Below, piece after piece: positions 44,063-56,152 of a stretch of DNA of 64,000 bases (position 1 is the first letter of the stretch; every line of letters starts with the position of its first letter). The notes below the pieces were generated by a model, which made no database searches, was not told the origin of the DNA, and saw only the letters and a program-made list of their open reading frames with translations. The DNA comes from Pictodentalium vernedei (Eukaryota; Mollusca; Scaphopoda; Dentaliida; Dentaliidae): NCBI GenBank assembly GCA_031216915.1, contig CM062297.1, positions 176,628,356 to 176,692,355 on the forward strand, in the 5' to 3' direction. A program made the position numbers and the translations under genes.

Positions 44063-44319
44063 GTAGACATTACTTAGTTGATACATAATCCCTGCATGCG
44101 GATCGCACTTTGATTTGTATCTCCTGGTTATCCTTGAGGAACAAAAAATTGCAGTTGTTCATCTCTGTTAGTTTCTAATTTAATTTGCCCCATTTTGGAT
44201 TGTGAAACTGGAACGTTAAAAACATAAAATCCACGTCTGTCTCGACATCAACTTCTCCTGCCACATCATGTTCAAGCTGAGTGCCAGTATTTAAATAATG
44301 CTCGAGGCAGAGAACTATG

Positions 44320-44567
44320 TACAGTACAGTCTATGTGTACTGGTGGTAATCCACGCCCGGGCAGCGATGTCCACGCATGTGTTTACAAGGTAATAAAAAT
44401 CATGATCAGCAAACGTTAATTATTGAAGCACCGGGTTGTACCAGGTGCTACATTAATCACATTTTGATGATTATTCCTATAATTTGTGTATGGAATCTAA
44501 TATTATTGCGTCCGTGGGAATATTTCCCACCCGTGTCAAGTGAGCAGTCCACGGCAGACGTACTGTA
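44320..44567. mobile_element. MITE family C, copy 1
   Basis: TA-CAGTACAGTC at the left and GACGTACTG-TA at the right, with an inner GAAGCACCGGGTTGTACCAG palindrome. CAGT ends with TA flanks are typical of Tc1/mariner-derived MITEs. Confidence 0.75.
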
Positions 44568-44810
44568 CATATATATTTGCTTTTACATGGGACATACTTC
44601 TTCGATGCGTCTCGTCGTGTTAATTTTTTAGAGACAACGTTTCTGCGTAGAAATCAAAGTCGTGACTCTTCGCAGAGGGGCGGTGTCGCCGAGTGGAGGT
44701 ATGATGTCTCGGGGCGAAGGTATGATTCTCATACTTATTTCGCTCGAACAATTGTGTCAGGGGTACTGAGAATATTGTTAAGTTGACATGTCTCTTGTGT
44801 GCAATAAACG

Positions 44811-45173
44811 GGGCGCGATGGCTCAGTAGGTAGAGGTGCGGGATGCAAGCCGAGAGGTCCTCGGTTCGAATCCCACCTGCGGCAACCGCGATGTGTCCTT
44901 GGGCAAGACACCTCACCCACCCCATTGCCTACGTGGGGGCACGGTGGCGTTGTGTACTAAGGCGTACTGCACGTCGATGGGCCACGTGTCTTCAACCAAT
45001 GTTAACCCTGCTTGTGTGGAGTTCGTATGTTGGGGAGCTGACACTTGCTCGCCGTTGCTCGGTGGTTCTCTCCGGGTACTCCGGCTTCCTCCACACGTAA
45101 ACCTGTCACGGTCATGATTAGCCATTGTGCATATATATGTAACCTTAAACACCAATAAATAAATAAATAAATG
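44811..45173 (+). mobile_element. tRNA-derived SINE, copy 3 (complete)
   Basis: The best full-length copy. The tRNA-like head GGGCGCGATGGCTCAGTAGG (A box) and GGTTCGAATCC (B box) form an internal Pol III promoter. The body holds TGTCCTTGGGCAAGACACC and GTTCTCTCCGGGTACTCCGG, and the (AATA)n tail ends at 45,173. No intact tRNA fold is expected. Confidence 0.88.
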
Positions 45174-45438
45174 TGGGCAATAATGATCTTAATACCTGCC
45201 AACATTGACTTCTGAGAAAAAATGTCAGCACAAAATCTGAAAAGCCGAAGAATTCGAACGTCTTAACTCCACGGCAACCAGAGAAAAATGGTTTTGAAGC
45301 CGAGGTCACAGTTTTTTACACCTGTTTTCTATCTACGTTTGCACACTGCAGTCGTGCAGAAAATGGGATTACTTAAGCTCAAATCTCCCCGCTCCGGCGT
45401 GCAAGTGGAACAAAATTCAAGGGCAGTGGAAATGCCTC

Positions 45439-45688
45439 TACAGTACGGCCGCCGTGGAATGGTCACTTTCCGCAGGGAAGCAATATTTCCACGAATGCAA
45501 TAATATTAGATTCCAAGCACTAATTATAGAAATAACCATCAAACATTTAATTAACGAAGCACCGGGTACAACCCGGTGCTTCATTAATTAAAATATTGCT
45601 GCCGATGACCTTTATTACCTGGTAAACGCACGTGTGGACATCACAGCCCATGCGTTGATTACGACTAGTACACGGCGACAGTACTGTA
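45439..45688. mobile_element. MITE family C, copy 2
   Basis: Ends TA-CAGTACGGCCGCCGTGG and its inverted partner CGGCGACAGTACTG-TA; central AACGAAGCACCGGGT palindrome at about 45,549-45,594. Confidence 0.8.
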
Positions 45689-46457
45689 GTTAGGTACTAG
45701 CCGTGTTCAAATTAGCGAAAAGTGAATCCTTGGCACGAAGACAACAAGAATATTCGACAATCTTATCTAGACAAATCTATCGAATTCGTCCCTAAATCAA
45801 TGGCCACTCAAACAAATCCAATAGGACAGCGTACTTATCTAAAGCTAACTTCGGAAGTATTGGCAAAACTACGAGTGACCAAATAAGCAAAAGTCTAAAA
45901 CATTCTGTGATTATATGGATGGAAATACATCTAGTAATTTGTTTTTAAATCCCGCAACAACGTCTGAAATTATATATGTGGTTTCCGCGATGAAAGCCCG
46001 AAAAAGTAAAGACCATAACAATATCACACCAATTACCCTTAAGCGCTCTGTCGATGTAAGTGCTGTACGCTTACACATAGAGTTACCTGTTCATTTGTCC
46101 ACGGAATAGTTTCTGATAAAATGAAAATAACTGAGGTAATCAGAGGTAATCCCAATATTCAAGTCCGGGGACAAATATAATGTTTCTAATTACAGACAAA
46201 TCAGTATTTTACCCACTTTTTCCAAAGTTTTAGAAAAAGTCGCGTCAATTCAACTAATTAATTACCTAGACGACTTTGACATTTTATACCATCATCAATA
46301 TGAATTTAGGAAAATCATAGTACATTGCATCCAGTCATGCAACTGTTAAAAACTTTAGAAAGAGAAAGAAAATAGCAATAAAAATAAAAGTAGTACCCTC
46401 GCAATATTCCTTGACCTTTCAATTATAGCATTTGATACAATTGACCATGACATCTTA

Positions 46458-46704
46458 TTAAATCTTTACCTGACGAATGGCCCGCATCCGCCGGCGTAAT
46501 TTGAAATTTGAACAGTTGATTTTTTTTTTTTTTTTAATATTTCAACAAAACCATATCATGTGACCTCTCACTGGAACGGGCTCATCGAGCTCGTTCCAAC
46601 GAGAGGTCACATGATATGGTTTTGTTGAATTTTTTTGGAAAAATTTAAAAAAATAGAAATAAAATAATAAATTTTGATAATCTCTGCATTGGGTGAAGGG
46701 TTAA
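46458..46704. mobile_element. MITE family A (TTAA-flanked), inside LINE
   Basis: TTAA at both ends (46,458 and 46,701); ends AATCTTTACCTGACGAAT and TTGGGTGAAGGG. The central palindrome (about 46,548-46,622) contains CATATCATGTGACCTCTC and GGAACGGGCTC with their reverse. Inverted relative to the copy at 52,114. Confidence 0.85.
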
Positions 46705-47355
46705 GGAAGTTAGACAGGTATTGTATAAGGGCAATAAGTAATAATTGGTTCAAAAGCTATCTTTCGGGTAGGAAACAATTTGTCTCTTATAACGAACATA
46801 AGTCTGACCCGAACGATATTCTTGTGGCGTTCCTCAGGGCTCGATTCTCGGTCCTCTTTTATTTTTGCTTTATGTTAATGACATGAACCGTGCTACCTCT
46901 GTGAAAATTTTATCATTTGGGGACGATACTTCGTCCAATCCTCGGACCCCGATGTAAATACCTTAGCAACAAGCGCAAATATTGAATAAATAAATTTTGG
47001 AATGGTGTTCAGCTAACAAACTAGTTTTGAATACAAATAAAACGAAATTTATGCTTTTAAATACAAATAAATCAATGCCCCTTTTATAACAAAATAATAA
47101 TCAACGGAAAGGGAATACAAAGAGTTGGGTCTAAAGAATCAGAAAAAATCGTTTAAATGTCTTGGAATAAATATAGATGCTAATCTATCGTATAAATCCC
47201 ATATTTCTCACGTGTGCTCCAAGATAGCGCATGAAAAGTACTCCTTAATAAGGTTAAAAATATACTACCGCATGAGGCTATGAAAACGCTGTATTATACT
47301 CTGATACACAGCCACTTCATATATGAAATCCACATGTGGGGGAATTCAAAAGCCA

Positions 47356-47596
47356 TTAACCCTTTGAACACTAGTGGTATCTTCCAAGCCAGTTACATGG
47401 CAGAAATTGGAAGAGTCCATATCCATTATTTGGGGGTGGAGCAATTAATATTTTCAACATGCAGCCTTCAGGCTGCACAGCGAAAATATTAATTGTTCTA
47501 CCACACACGTTCACTTAGTAGCCATCCTACTTAATGAAATTATGACGTATCGAGTTCCTGGACCGAAAAAGCAGCCTCTCGTGTTGAAAGAGTTGA
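47356..47596. mobile_element. MITE family B, inside LINE
   Basis: Starts TTAACCCTTTGAACACTAG and ends CTCGTGTTGAAAGAGTTGA; terminal repeat CCCTTTGAACAC. Central TGCAGCCTTCAGGCTGCA hairpin. Splits the LINE frame between 47,355 and 47,597. Confidence 0.82.
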
Positions 47597-47944
47597 TAAA
47601 ATTCTGGCAATGCAAAAACGTTCATTGCGAATAATCAATTACAAACGTTATTTAGCCCACACATATCCTCTATTTCTAAGGGACAACATTTTGAAAATAA
47701 ACGATCTATTCAAACTATATGCCTGTCTCTTTGTGTTTGACTGGAAGAGCAATAACCTTTCCGATGTCCTTCAATAACTTAATTTACTGTAAAGATATTA
47801 CTTATGGTGTAACAACCAGACACAGTGGTCTTCTGCCAACAGATCGAACACGAACGAGACACCCGGGCAATCTTACAGTGTATCGGTACGCCAGAATGTG
47901 GAACGAACTAGGTCAGAACATACGTTCCATATCTGTCAGATCTA

Positions 47945-48341
47945 ATTTATTTATTAAGTTTTAACGACATATTAACAGCCAGGGTCATATCATGTCGGTG
48001 ACAGTTTTACGGGTGGAGGAAGCCGGAGTACCCGGAGAGAACCACCGAGCAACGACGAGCAGCTGTCAGCTCTCCAACGTCGTAACTCTGAACTCTGCAT
48101 CGCGGCACAGGCAGGGTTAAATTGGTTGCAGACATGCGCACCATCGACGTGCAGTACACATTAGTACACAGCGGCATCGTGCCCCCATGTAGTCAATCGG
48201 GGTTAAGTGCCTTGCACAAGGACACAACACGGGAGCACGAACCAGTCGCTGAAATGGTCACCCATCCAACTACTCGACGTTGCTTAACTTTGGTAATCTG
48301 ACGAGAACCGGTTACCGAGACGTCACCGCGCCCCCAACTGC
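47945..48341 (-). mobile_element. tRNA-derived SINE, copy 4, inside LINE
   Basis: The flanking direct repeat CAGATCTA (47,937-47,944 and 48,342-48,349) marks the target-site duplication. Body as in the other copies (GGAGTACCCGGAGAGAACCA). The LINE sequence continues after it. Confidence 0.88.
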
Positions 48342-48440
48342 CAGATCTAGTTTTAAGAAACAGTTAATTACGAAACTACTAAAGTCGTATGCTGAAAATG
48401 CTACTTGCAACAATCAGTATTGCCCAGATTGCATATCATA

Positions 48441-50343
48441 GTACTAAACTTGTTCATGCTTTCTGTTTGTCATTGGCATGCGGTCAAATTGGCATTCCTA
48501 CTTTAGCATGACAGCCTTTCGCACTTACAGGAACGTAAAAGTATACTTTAGTTCTAACGCATCCTTCAGAAATATAGAATACTTCTGCGCAAACTATTTT
48601 GATGCCTGGCTTTTTCGTCTCTCCATTGCCTCCAGCTGTGTACTGTGTCCAAACAACCTACTAATATTTACCTTTCAACACTGCATGGAAAACGGTAAGA
48701 ATTTGTTTGTAAATTTGCCAATCCTGTGCCAATCCTTGAGTCCGTTCAGTTAGTTAGGCTAAATAGGGTAATTCGGCGACGATGAAACAAAGATTTTTCC
48801 TTTTTATACTTCGGCACATTCCAGTTTTCCTAAACACAATCCACCCTTTGATGTACAGTGTGGAGGCTGATGAAGTAAAGGCCTTAGTCCGCCTGCTCCC
48901 CTACTCGTCGATTGCATTCCACATACCACATCCTAATCATGGAACTTCTCAATCAAATCATCCCCAATAACTGCTCGATAAACTGGCGCAGTCTGAAGAC
49001 AATGTTATATTGGATACATAATGATAATTATACGGTAGATGACAGGAAGACAGCCAATCTAGCAATGTCATCTCCCTGTAGTGTACTTTTATTTTCAAAT
49101 GACTGGAATTTAATATATATATAAACGGTATAATGTATACTGCAAAATAAAGAATCTAATCTAATCTAATTTAATCATGTCAGCTTGACAACAGATGCTG
49201 CGTGACATGGCATCTATTACAGCTGGGAGATTTTGATTTTTCAGATTCGATTTCGGCTTCGGTTTAGTATCCTAGAAAAAATACTGATTCTGTCCAGTTT
49301 TGCCATGTGTTAAGAACATACAGTAAATAACAATTCAGGCTCCTTAAAGAAAAAAAAATCCTCAAAAGTTTGAACAACACCACTCACCACAAAAAGCCCT
49401 GCCTGTAAGTATCTATATTAGGTTTAGCCTAACTTTCCGTTAAAGTCACTTTACGGTTCTAGGGGGTCAGTTGCTAAGCCTATTGAGTCAGAACCCCCCC
49501 CCCCCCCCATTAATTTGGGTAGCTAATTAATAAACCTTATCTAATCTATGTTGTGTTCTGATTGTCACATTTTCACCCTTATTGACTCGCCCGGTAGGCG
49601 AGTCAATAAGGGGGGGGGGGGGGAATGGGTCAATGAGAACATGATGCACGCGCCCCTTTACCGGATAGACTAAGAGACTAACGTCCATAGACCCTCCAAG
49701 TCCAGCCCCCCCCCCCCCCCCCCGCACCAATACGATAGTTTGGCCAACTTTACAAGCACAGCAAAACTGTTCGATCGGTTTTTGATGGGTTTTGCAATTC
49801 GTGGTGCAAGACCATAAGAAATTAACGTTATACCAGCTCCCAGGCCACCAGTCTAATTCGACGTTGTTATGGGCTATTTTTTACCCACTAGTCTTGGACT
49901 TTGCGAGCAGACGACAGTTGATACAATGTGGCGTCTCTTCACTCACGAAGATATACAGTTATTCAGTCATGCTAAAGTATTTTAGTGTGTCGAAAAGAGA
50001 ACCGTAGGCAGATCTGTTCAACTGAAATATTCAAGATGATTTAGTCAAAACATGGGCGATATACTATTTAAAGCTAGACAGAATTAGACTGGTGGTCTGA
50101 AAACTTGCATCTCCACATGTCACAAAAAGAGCAGGCAGCTCCGCAAAGCGTCGCGAATTTCCATCCAAAATTCCATGCCCTTCCCTAATCTCTCAGCCCA
50201 CACCAGTCTAGTTTTGTCGGGAATTCGACGCTGTTATGTCTTGTAACCAGTCTAGTCAATAAACAGTTCCTTAAATAGTCCATCGCCTATGTTTTAGATT
50301 CAGTTGTTTGGAATATACGGTTCGCTTTTCCGACCAATTGATT
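48441..50343. other. No gene seen; (ATCTA)n and poly-C/G tracts
   Basis: (ATCTA)n at 49,149-49,175, after AATAAAG, may be a LINE 3' tail. C-runs at about 49,494-49,508 and 49,706-49,724 and a G-run at 49,611-49,624. No supported gene. Confidence 0.45.
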
Positions 50344-50590
50344 TACAGAGCGGCCGCCGTGGACTGGTCACCTTCCACGGGTGGGCAATATTTCCACGGG
50401 CGCAATATTAGATTCCAAACACTAATTATAGGAATGGTCATCAAAAATTTAATTAATGAAGCACCGGGTATAACCTGGTGCTTCATTAATTAAAATTTTG
50501 CTGCTGATGATTTTTATTACGTGGTCAAAGCATGCGTGGACTTCACTACCCACGCGTGGATTATGACCAGTCCACGACGACTGTACTGTA
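50344..50590. mobile_element. MITE family C, copy 3
   Basis: TA-CAGAGCGGCCGCCGTGG to CGACGACTGTACTG-TA; central AATGAAGCACCGGGT palindrome (about 50,449-50,495). Confidence 0.78.
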
Positions 50591-50768
50591 GTCCATACAA
50601 TTGAGTCTAAAATTACCCTAAAGATTACTTGTTTTTGAATCAATTGATTTGAGCGAATATCTTTAATGACGTTACATGACCTGCTTGTAAACTGAATAAA
50701 TACTCATGAATGGAGAATCGGTACGGCTGAAGTTTTATGATTACGCCGCGCAGCTCAATCAATTATGT

Positions 50769-51005
50769 TACAGTACAATCGCCGTGGACTGGTCGTAATC
50801 CACGCGTGGGCAGTGATGTCCACACATGCGTTTACCAGGTAATAAAAATTATCCTCAGCAAAATTTTAGTTAATGAAGTACCGGGTTGTATCAAATTTAT
50901 GACGATTATTCCTACATGATTAGTATTTGGAATCTAATATTATGTGCGTCCGTGCAAACATTTCCCACCCGTGGAAAGTGACCAGTCCACGGCGACCATA
51001 CTGTA
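50769..51005. mobile_element. MITE family C, copy 4
   Basis: TA-CAGTACAATCGCCGTGG to CGGCGACCATACTG-TA; part of the central palindrome is deleted near 50,895. Confidence 0.78.
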
Positions 51006-51371
51006 AGATTTTGACGTTTTCAAGGAGAAAATAAATATTATTTTTCATTGAAATATCTACATCCTGTACACGAAAGAATATCGGCATATCTTTCGAGTAA
51101 AAAGACATCGCGTTTCATCAAAGGTAATCTGTGCGCAATTGAGCCTTCCCGCAGAAAGTGAAGGTGTGTCTCACGCAACATTGAATACTTTTAAGAAATG
51201 AATGTCAGAAAGGTGCGGTCTCCTTGATTCCAACAAGCAACTGGCAATGGTAACGATTATCTTCGTTTGTTTCAGTGTTCTGAATATCTGACAAAATTGT
51301 TGAAGACAATCCGATAAACCCGACAGTTTTTCGCAACGACCTCACCCACCCTGAATTTACGCTCCTGTTTT
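51006..51371. other. No gene seen
   Basis: Unique noncoding sequence between a family C and a family A MITE. Confidence 0.4.
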
Positions 51372-51617
51372 TTAACCCTTTACCCAACGTAACGGCCAAA
51401 ACCGGCCAGCGCTATTCTCAGAAATCGCCAATTAATTTTCAGTATTTTTTCATTTTTTGTAACATAGGTTATGACCCCTCGTTGGAACGAGCTCGTGGAG
51501 CTCGTTCCAACGAGGGGTCATAACCTATGCTTTTGAGACAAAAAATAAAAAAAAAATAGTTACTCACGAATTTTTTTTGCAAGTGTCGTCTGCTTTTCAT
51601 GTTAGGTAAAGGGTTAA
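51372..51617. mobile_element. MITE family A, copy 2
   Basis: TTAA-CCCTTTACCCAACGTA ... TTAGGTAAAGGG-TTAA. The central palindrome (about 51,466-51,530) includes GGTTATGACCCCTCGTTGGA and CGAGCTCG. CCCTTT ends with TTAA flanks fit a piggyBac-derived MITE. Confidence 0.88.
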
Positions 51618-52113
51618 ATTTGCCGAGTCACTGGACAGCGGTGAACCCCAGAAGATATTGATGAGACTTGCACTGTTTTCCTTGGAAATATATCATTCAT
51701 GTCCGACACCTCTGAGACTGGTTTATGTACCCCACCTCCGCGTTGCTAATATCCCTTACATCATTTTAATACAGTTATGTCGCCACGATCTGGATATTTT
51801 AGACCTTAGAAAGGTGCCTCCGAGTGGTTCATTTACGAGGGTGCAACCGTCCTGAAGTCTATACCCTCCCCAACTCAGCGCTATTATCTTCAGGCATCGA
51901 AAGCGGAGACAAATCTATCCACCCACCACGCAAGCACTTTATCCTCATGCATATACCACTGTAAAATATGTCAAGCTGTCTATTCCCTCCTACACCCACC
52001 CCCCCCCCCCAAAAAAAAAAAAAATGATAAAAAGGGTTTTTACAAGCTTTCAATCAGAAAGTACGATTATCTCTGTTTGAATAGCTGCATTACAAACACA
52101 CGTAACATGTAGT
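51618..52113. other. No gene seen; poly-C/A tract
   Basis: A C-run followed by an A-run at about 52,002-52,024. Open frames are short and unrecognised. Confidence 0.4.
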
Positions 52114-52357
52114 TTAACCCTTTACCCAACGCAGACGATATCAACATTTATTATTTTAAATGTCATTTTTTTTTAAATTTCCAAAGATTTCAACAAAACC
52201 ATATCATGTGGCCCCTCATTGGAACGAGCTCGGCGGGCTCGTTCCAAAGAGGGGTAACATGATATGGTTTTGTTGAAATTTTTTGATAATATTTTTCAGC
52301 TGCTAAATTTGTATATTATGCGGGCGGATGTGGCCGATTCGTTGGATAAAGGATTAA
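52114..52357. mobile_element. MITE family A, copy 3
   Basis: TTAA-CCCTTTACCCAACGCA ... GTTGGATAAAGGA-TTAA. Central palindrome with CATATCATGTGGCCCCTC and GGAACGAGCTC (about 52,190-52,282). A half copy of the centre is at 52,917-52,965. Confidence 0.86.
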
Positions 52358-53129
52358 CAATTTGGTCGTGAATCACGAAGTCCATTTACAAATCACAATG
52401 AACGCCATTACGCTCTCCCCAAAAGTTAAATTGTAAATACTGCGCATTAAAATGCTTATATTAGAAATACACGCATGTATAGCCTACAGATTTATCATCG
52501 GATACATGTCCTGTTTCGTTTCAAGTCTTTTCATGTCAGAAAACTATTGTTGTGGTACATTACAGAGTATAAGAATATTAAATTGAAAACACTTCACATT
52601 AAAATGCTTATATTCCCATATATGTATACAGATTTATCGTAGGACATATTTCCTGTTTCGTTTCGAGTCTGTGCACGTTAGAAAGCTATTTTTGTGATGC
52701 ATAATCTGAAACTAGTCTGGAAATTTCGGCTGCAATGCTTCATTTCCGGTAGAACAAATAAGGCATGAGGTAAAATTAGGGGATTTGTGGGAAAGGATTT
52801 GTGACACCCCCCCCCCCCCCCCAGCCCCGAATAATTGTTAACCAATTACCTACTGCAAATAAAAGGCAACACGTGTAAAATTAACGAGTAATTCGAACTT
52901 CCCCTTGTTTCACCTCAAAAACATAGTTTATGACCCATCACTGGAACGAGCTCATAAGCTATGTTATAGGGAAACAGAATGTTAGAGTTTTGTAAAAACG
53001 CTTGTAGGGCAAAACCGTTACGCCGCGCAAATGGTTTAATATATTTCTCGCATACACTGCGACAGTAGCGTCAGTAGTATGCCAAGAACGTTTCACCTCT
53101 TAGTTGCAGGATCCCATGAAGGATCTCAT
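52358..53129. other. No gene seen; internal repeat and poly-C
   Basis: Two similar stretches (CACATTAAAATGCTTATATT near 52,440 and 52,590; CCTGTTTCGTTTC near 52,510 and 52,650) mark a local duplication of about 150 bp. C-run at about 52,807-52,822. Confidence 0.5.
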
Positions 53130-53430
53130 GTGACATCCTGGTCGGTCGCGTGAGCAGTTACGTCCCACTGGGTTGTTACGGTAGCCCGTGTGAACGGCCA
53201 TGCTGTGATGTCATTACGATGGTGATACGTGGTATCAGGTGTGTGAGCGCAGCGCGTATTGCTAGAGTCACGCGTTTCCGTCCTCCAGTATGTATACTGA
53301 AGGCCGCCATTTTGGTTTCTATGGTGGCATGTGGTTGCTATGGGGGGGGGGGGGGGGGTGGAGGGCATGTTCCATTGTATGGGAGCATATCTAATTACCC
53401 AAATGGACCCCACAATTTTCCCAAACCTTT
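53130..53430 (+). repeat. Fragment of the long interspersed repeat
   Basis: Resembles 28,190-28,430 and 32,510-32,750 (GGCCGCCAT...GGTTTCTATGGT, GTGGTTGCTATG). A G-run interrupts at 53,343-53,360. A second, shorter stretch to about 53,660 resembles it more weakly. Confidence 0.65.
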
Positions 53431-53928
53431 AGAAACCTCAGTTTTTGCCTCTTCAGCCCTCCATCTTTGACGGAACGTGGTACCCGTGAGCCCGAAAAAC
53501 TTCTAATATAGTGTGGGTGTGTTTGTATGGTATGTTCGACTCAATGAGAGTATATCTAATTACCTAAATGACCCGTAAACGACCCAAATTAACCCAAACT
53601 GACATTTAGTTAAGTTCGCATTCCTCCAGAGTCCTCTTTATAACAGCAACAGGTAGTGCTAAAGATTCATGAATGGTGCGTTCCATTGTATAAGTGTACT
53701 ACTAATTACCACACACAACCCTCCCAATACCGAGACTGGTAAAGAGAGGAACATTGAGACTTTGGTCCATTTCGAAAACCCATTGCCGACCACAATCAGT
53801 GTACTGGTGTATACAGAATTCGAGAATTTTCATAGATTATATGAGAGCAGACAAGTGATTTTCGATTTCTCGACATAAAAACGTTGTAGTTGGAGAGCGT
53901 CTTTCTATCATATAGTTGTTTGAAGATA

Positions 53929-54097
53929 ATGAGTTTGGGCGTGTTTGGAAGAAACCGATTACCACAAAAAATTACCAGGTCACAGACCCGTGGTTTTGAT
54001 AGCCAGCACAAATCCAGATTACAGGAAAGGAGAACATTGGCTAGCTCTCCTTGTGAGTAATCACGGAGCAGAATTCTTCTATTCCTATGGTTTATAA
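53929..54097 (+). pseudogene. Adenain-like protease relic of another Polinton-type element
   Basis: Frame 1 from the ATG at 53,929 gives MSLGVFGRNRLPQKITRS. A shift near 53,995 leads to frame 2 with GEHWLALLVSNHGAEFFYSY and a TAA at 54,095. GEHWLAL (catalytic His) and FFYSYG (acidic-residue position, here Tyr) match the first half of the adenovirus-type protease; the catalytic Cys half is not seen. It is not a copy of the proteases at 5,077 or 13,707, so a second, older element lineage is implied. Confidence 0.65.
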
Positions 54098-54287
54098 CCA
54101 AAACAAAGACCATTCAAGAATGTGCGGAAAAAGAACCCGATGGAAACTATGGTCAAAATGTTTACGATTGACTGATGGACAATGATATGTTGTCAAAAAT
54201 AAAACTTGTCACTAGATGTCGCTGCAGTGAAGAAAACTTTAAAAAGACGATTCGGATGTTTGTGTGTCGAGAGGGCAAAGGGAGAAG

Positions 54288-54428
54288 ATGTCTATTAATA
54301 TAACAGCCTTCAAAACCAACAACGAATTACAGATTCAGCTATTCAAGTACGACATTGGATACAAGTTTTCAACAAAAGATTGGGAACTCGTTACAAGAGA
54401 AGCAGATATTGTGAGAAGGGGAGTCTAG
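54288..54428 (+). other. Short open frame beside protease relic
   Basis: 46 residues starting MSINITAFKTNNELQIQ, containing DIGYKFSTKDWELVTREAD, followed by a TAG and a Lys/Arg-rich stretch in other frames. Position after the protease relic suggests it is also viral debris. Not recognised. Confidence 0.3.
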
Positions 54429-54809
54429 AGCAGAAACCAGAACAGGGCAAGCCAACGAGAGGGAAAAAAACAAAGAAGAATGAACTCAAAACGGGCACTG
54501 AATTCGACAATGTATTCTATTAAAAAAAAGTAGGGGATATCCAAACTGATGTTGATATTTTCGGAAAATGGTATTGAATACGCGTGATTGGACACATCAA
54601 TATGTTACCAAATTTAGTGTGAATCATGAATGTCACCGACCCTCGAAAACTTCATACAGGTTTTCGCACGAGCGCCGCGTTAATGCCTGTGCGGTACGTT
54701 TTGAAATTTTCATTTGTACTGGACGGGCTTTTTTCGGAGGTCTCATCGTTCTTTTCTTGGTATAAACTCATTCATCTCTAGTTTCTGGCCGAAACGTAAC
54801 TTTTGAGGT

Positions 54810-55353
54810 ATGCGAAGACTGAAACGTGACGAACGTTTACGTGCCGTTGGCATGTTGGAAGCTGGCAACAGACAGACTGAACTGGCTCAAATTCTCAACG
54901 TAACTCAATTGGTGATTAGCAGGTTGTGGTCATGCTACCGTCAGACAGGCAATATTATGGCGACGTCGGTTAGATCGTCCAAGGGTGACAACTGCTAACC
55001 AGGATCGTTTCATCCGAACCACAGCATTACGTAACCGCCATTACTGTGCCTCAGAAATTGGACAGCAGCTGCACCGAGCGACAGATGTGCGAGTCGGTGG
55101 TCCGACTATCCGAAATCGCCTACACAGCTGGATGTGTACTGTGTACGCTCGACGACCTCGAATAATTCCACATTTGACTGAACGTCACATCGCAGCAAGG
55201 CGTAACTGGTGTGGGGCACGACGGCGCTGGGACAATCGTCGGTGGAGTAACGTCAAGTTTTCCGATGAATCGAGGTTCACTCTCGACATCCACGACGGGC
55301 GAAACAGAGTGTGGCGGCGGCGGAACGAACGATACCAAAGACTATACGAGTGA
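54810..55353 (+). pseudogene. Tc1-like transposase relic
   Basis: The first frame (54,810-54,998) holds a helix-turn-helix (ERLRAVGMLEAG, LNVTQLVISRLWSCY). After a shift near 54,975 the second frame has TTANQDRFIRTTALRNRHY and VGGPTIRNRLH, then NVKFSDESRFTLDIHDGRNR with the first catalytic Asp (DES). The second Asp and Glu regions of the DD34E set are missing, so it is dead. It could relate to the CAGT-ended MITEs, but ends were not matched. Confidence 0.88.
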
Positions 55354-56152
55354 AACAGAGCGGAGTATCCCAAGGTCAACGGAGCGGTGTATCTCAATCA
55401 CTCCTCAAACAGCTTTTGCTAAGACCACACGTGTCTTGGCTACGCGTACTATTTCATAAATAGTTTTGTGTGCTAGTTGCTGAAGTTCGTCACTGTGGAA
55501 CGACCCTCTTAATACTTCCTAACTATTGCATGTACCCGGATGCCCTTCTTGATGGCTACCAGTGTGGAGATAACTCTTCGGACTTGCTGATCAAGTAACC
55601 GTTGGTAGAATCGTTTCTGAATTTATCGATTTTCACTGTACATCTCCCTTTGACCTTTGGAAATTTGTGATTTATAAGTCCCCTTGATTTTCACAACAAC
55701 GGAACCCATACCATATTCAGTGTTTTTGTTAATCTTACTATGAAACATTTCCTTTCCACGTTATGTGTAGTGAAAGAATCAACTTCGTGGTGTTTGGGGA
55801 CATTCTGAACGTTCCTGTAGAAATTGTTTTTGCCTTGCTCATGATTTCAATAGATTGTAACCTTGCTTAAAGATTTGGGAAAAGACTTGAACGATCTAAT
55901 TTATAGCTAGTTCCTAAGGGATATCACAATTTTTCCAGAACCTGTTCCAACACTTCACAACGCCTGGGTTGAAAAGACTTCCGACTTCTGAGTACATTGT
56001 TTAGAAGATATTCATCACGTTCGTTCATTGATCTTTGTGGATCATTTCACCCTTCTCTTACCGTTCCAAGATATTTTTCATACGGTTCAATAAATACACA
56101 CAACGACACGCGTGTGTGAATGAGCTGATCGACACGGAACGCGTGCTAGCGC
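55354..56152. other. No gene seen
   Basis: Noncoding sequence after the transposase relic. CACTGTGGAACGACCCTCTT at about 55,490 could be the decayed end of the transposon, unproven. Confidence 0.4.

Larger units (their letters stand above)
45840..48440 (+). pseudogene. LINE reverse transcriptase relic with nested insertions
   Basis: Fragments in several frames read like a jockey/CR1-type ORF2: SSNLFLNPATTSEIIYVVSA and KARKSKDHN near 45,930-46,020; RQISILPTFSKVLEKV near 46,195; NNWFKSYLSGRKQFVSYNEH near 46,745; [13 protein letters not shown] and YVNDM (46,835-46,885); NTNKTKFMLLNTNKS near 47,030; KILAMQKRSLRIINYKR near 47,600; and a last piece at 48,350-48,440. It is split by MITE A (46,458-46,704), MITE B (47,356-47,596) and a SINE (47,945-48,341). 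The YxDD-type centre reads FGDDT. Not functional. Confidence 0.85.

Noticed and set aside
44677..44760. tRNA-like stretch GGTGTCGCCGAGTGGAGGT
   Set aside because: Resembles the start of a class II tRNA, but no acceptor stem or T arm could be closed.
44811..44886. Genuine tRNA gene
   Set aside because: A and B boxes are present, but the sequence runs straight into a SINE body repeated five more times; it is a SINE head.
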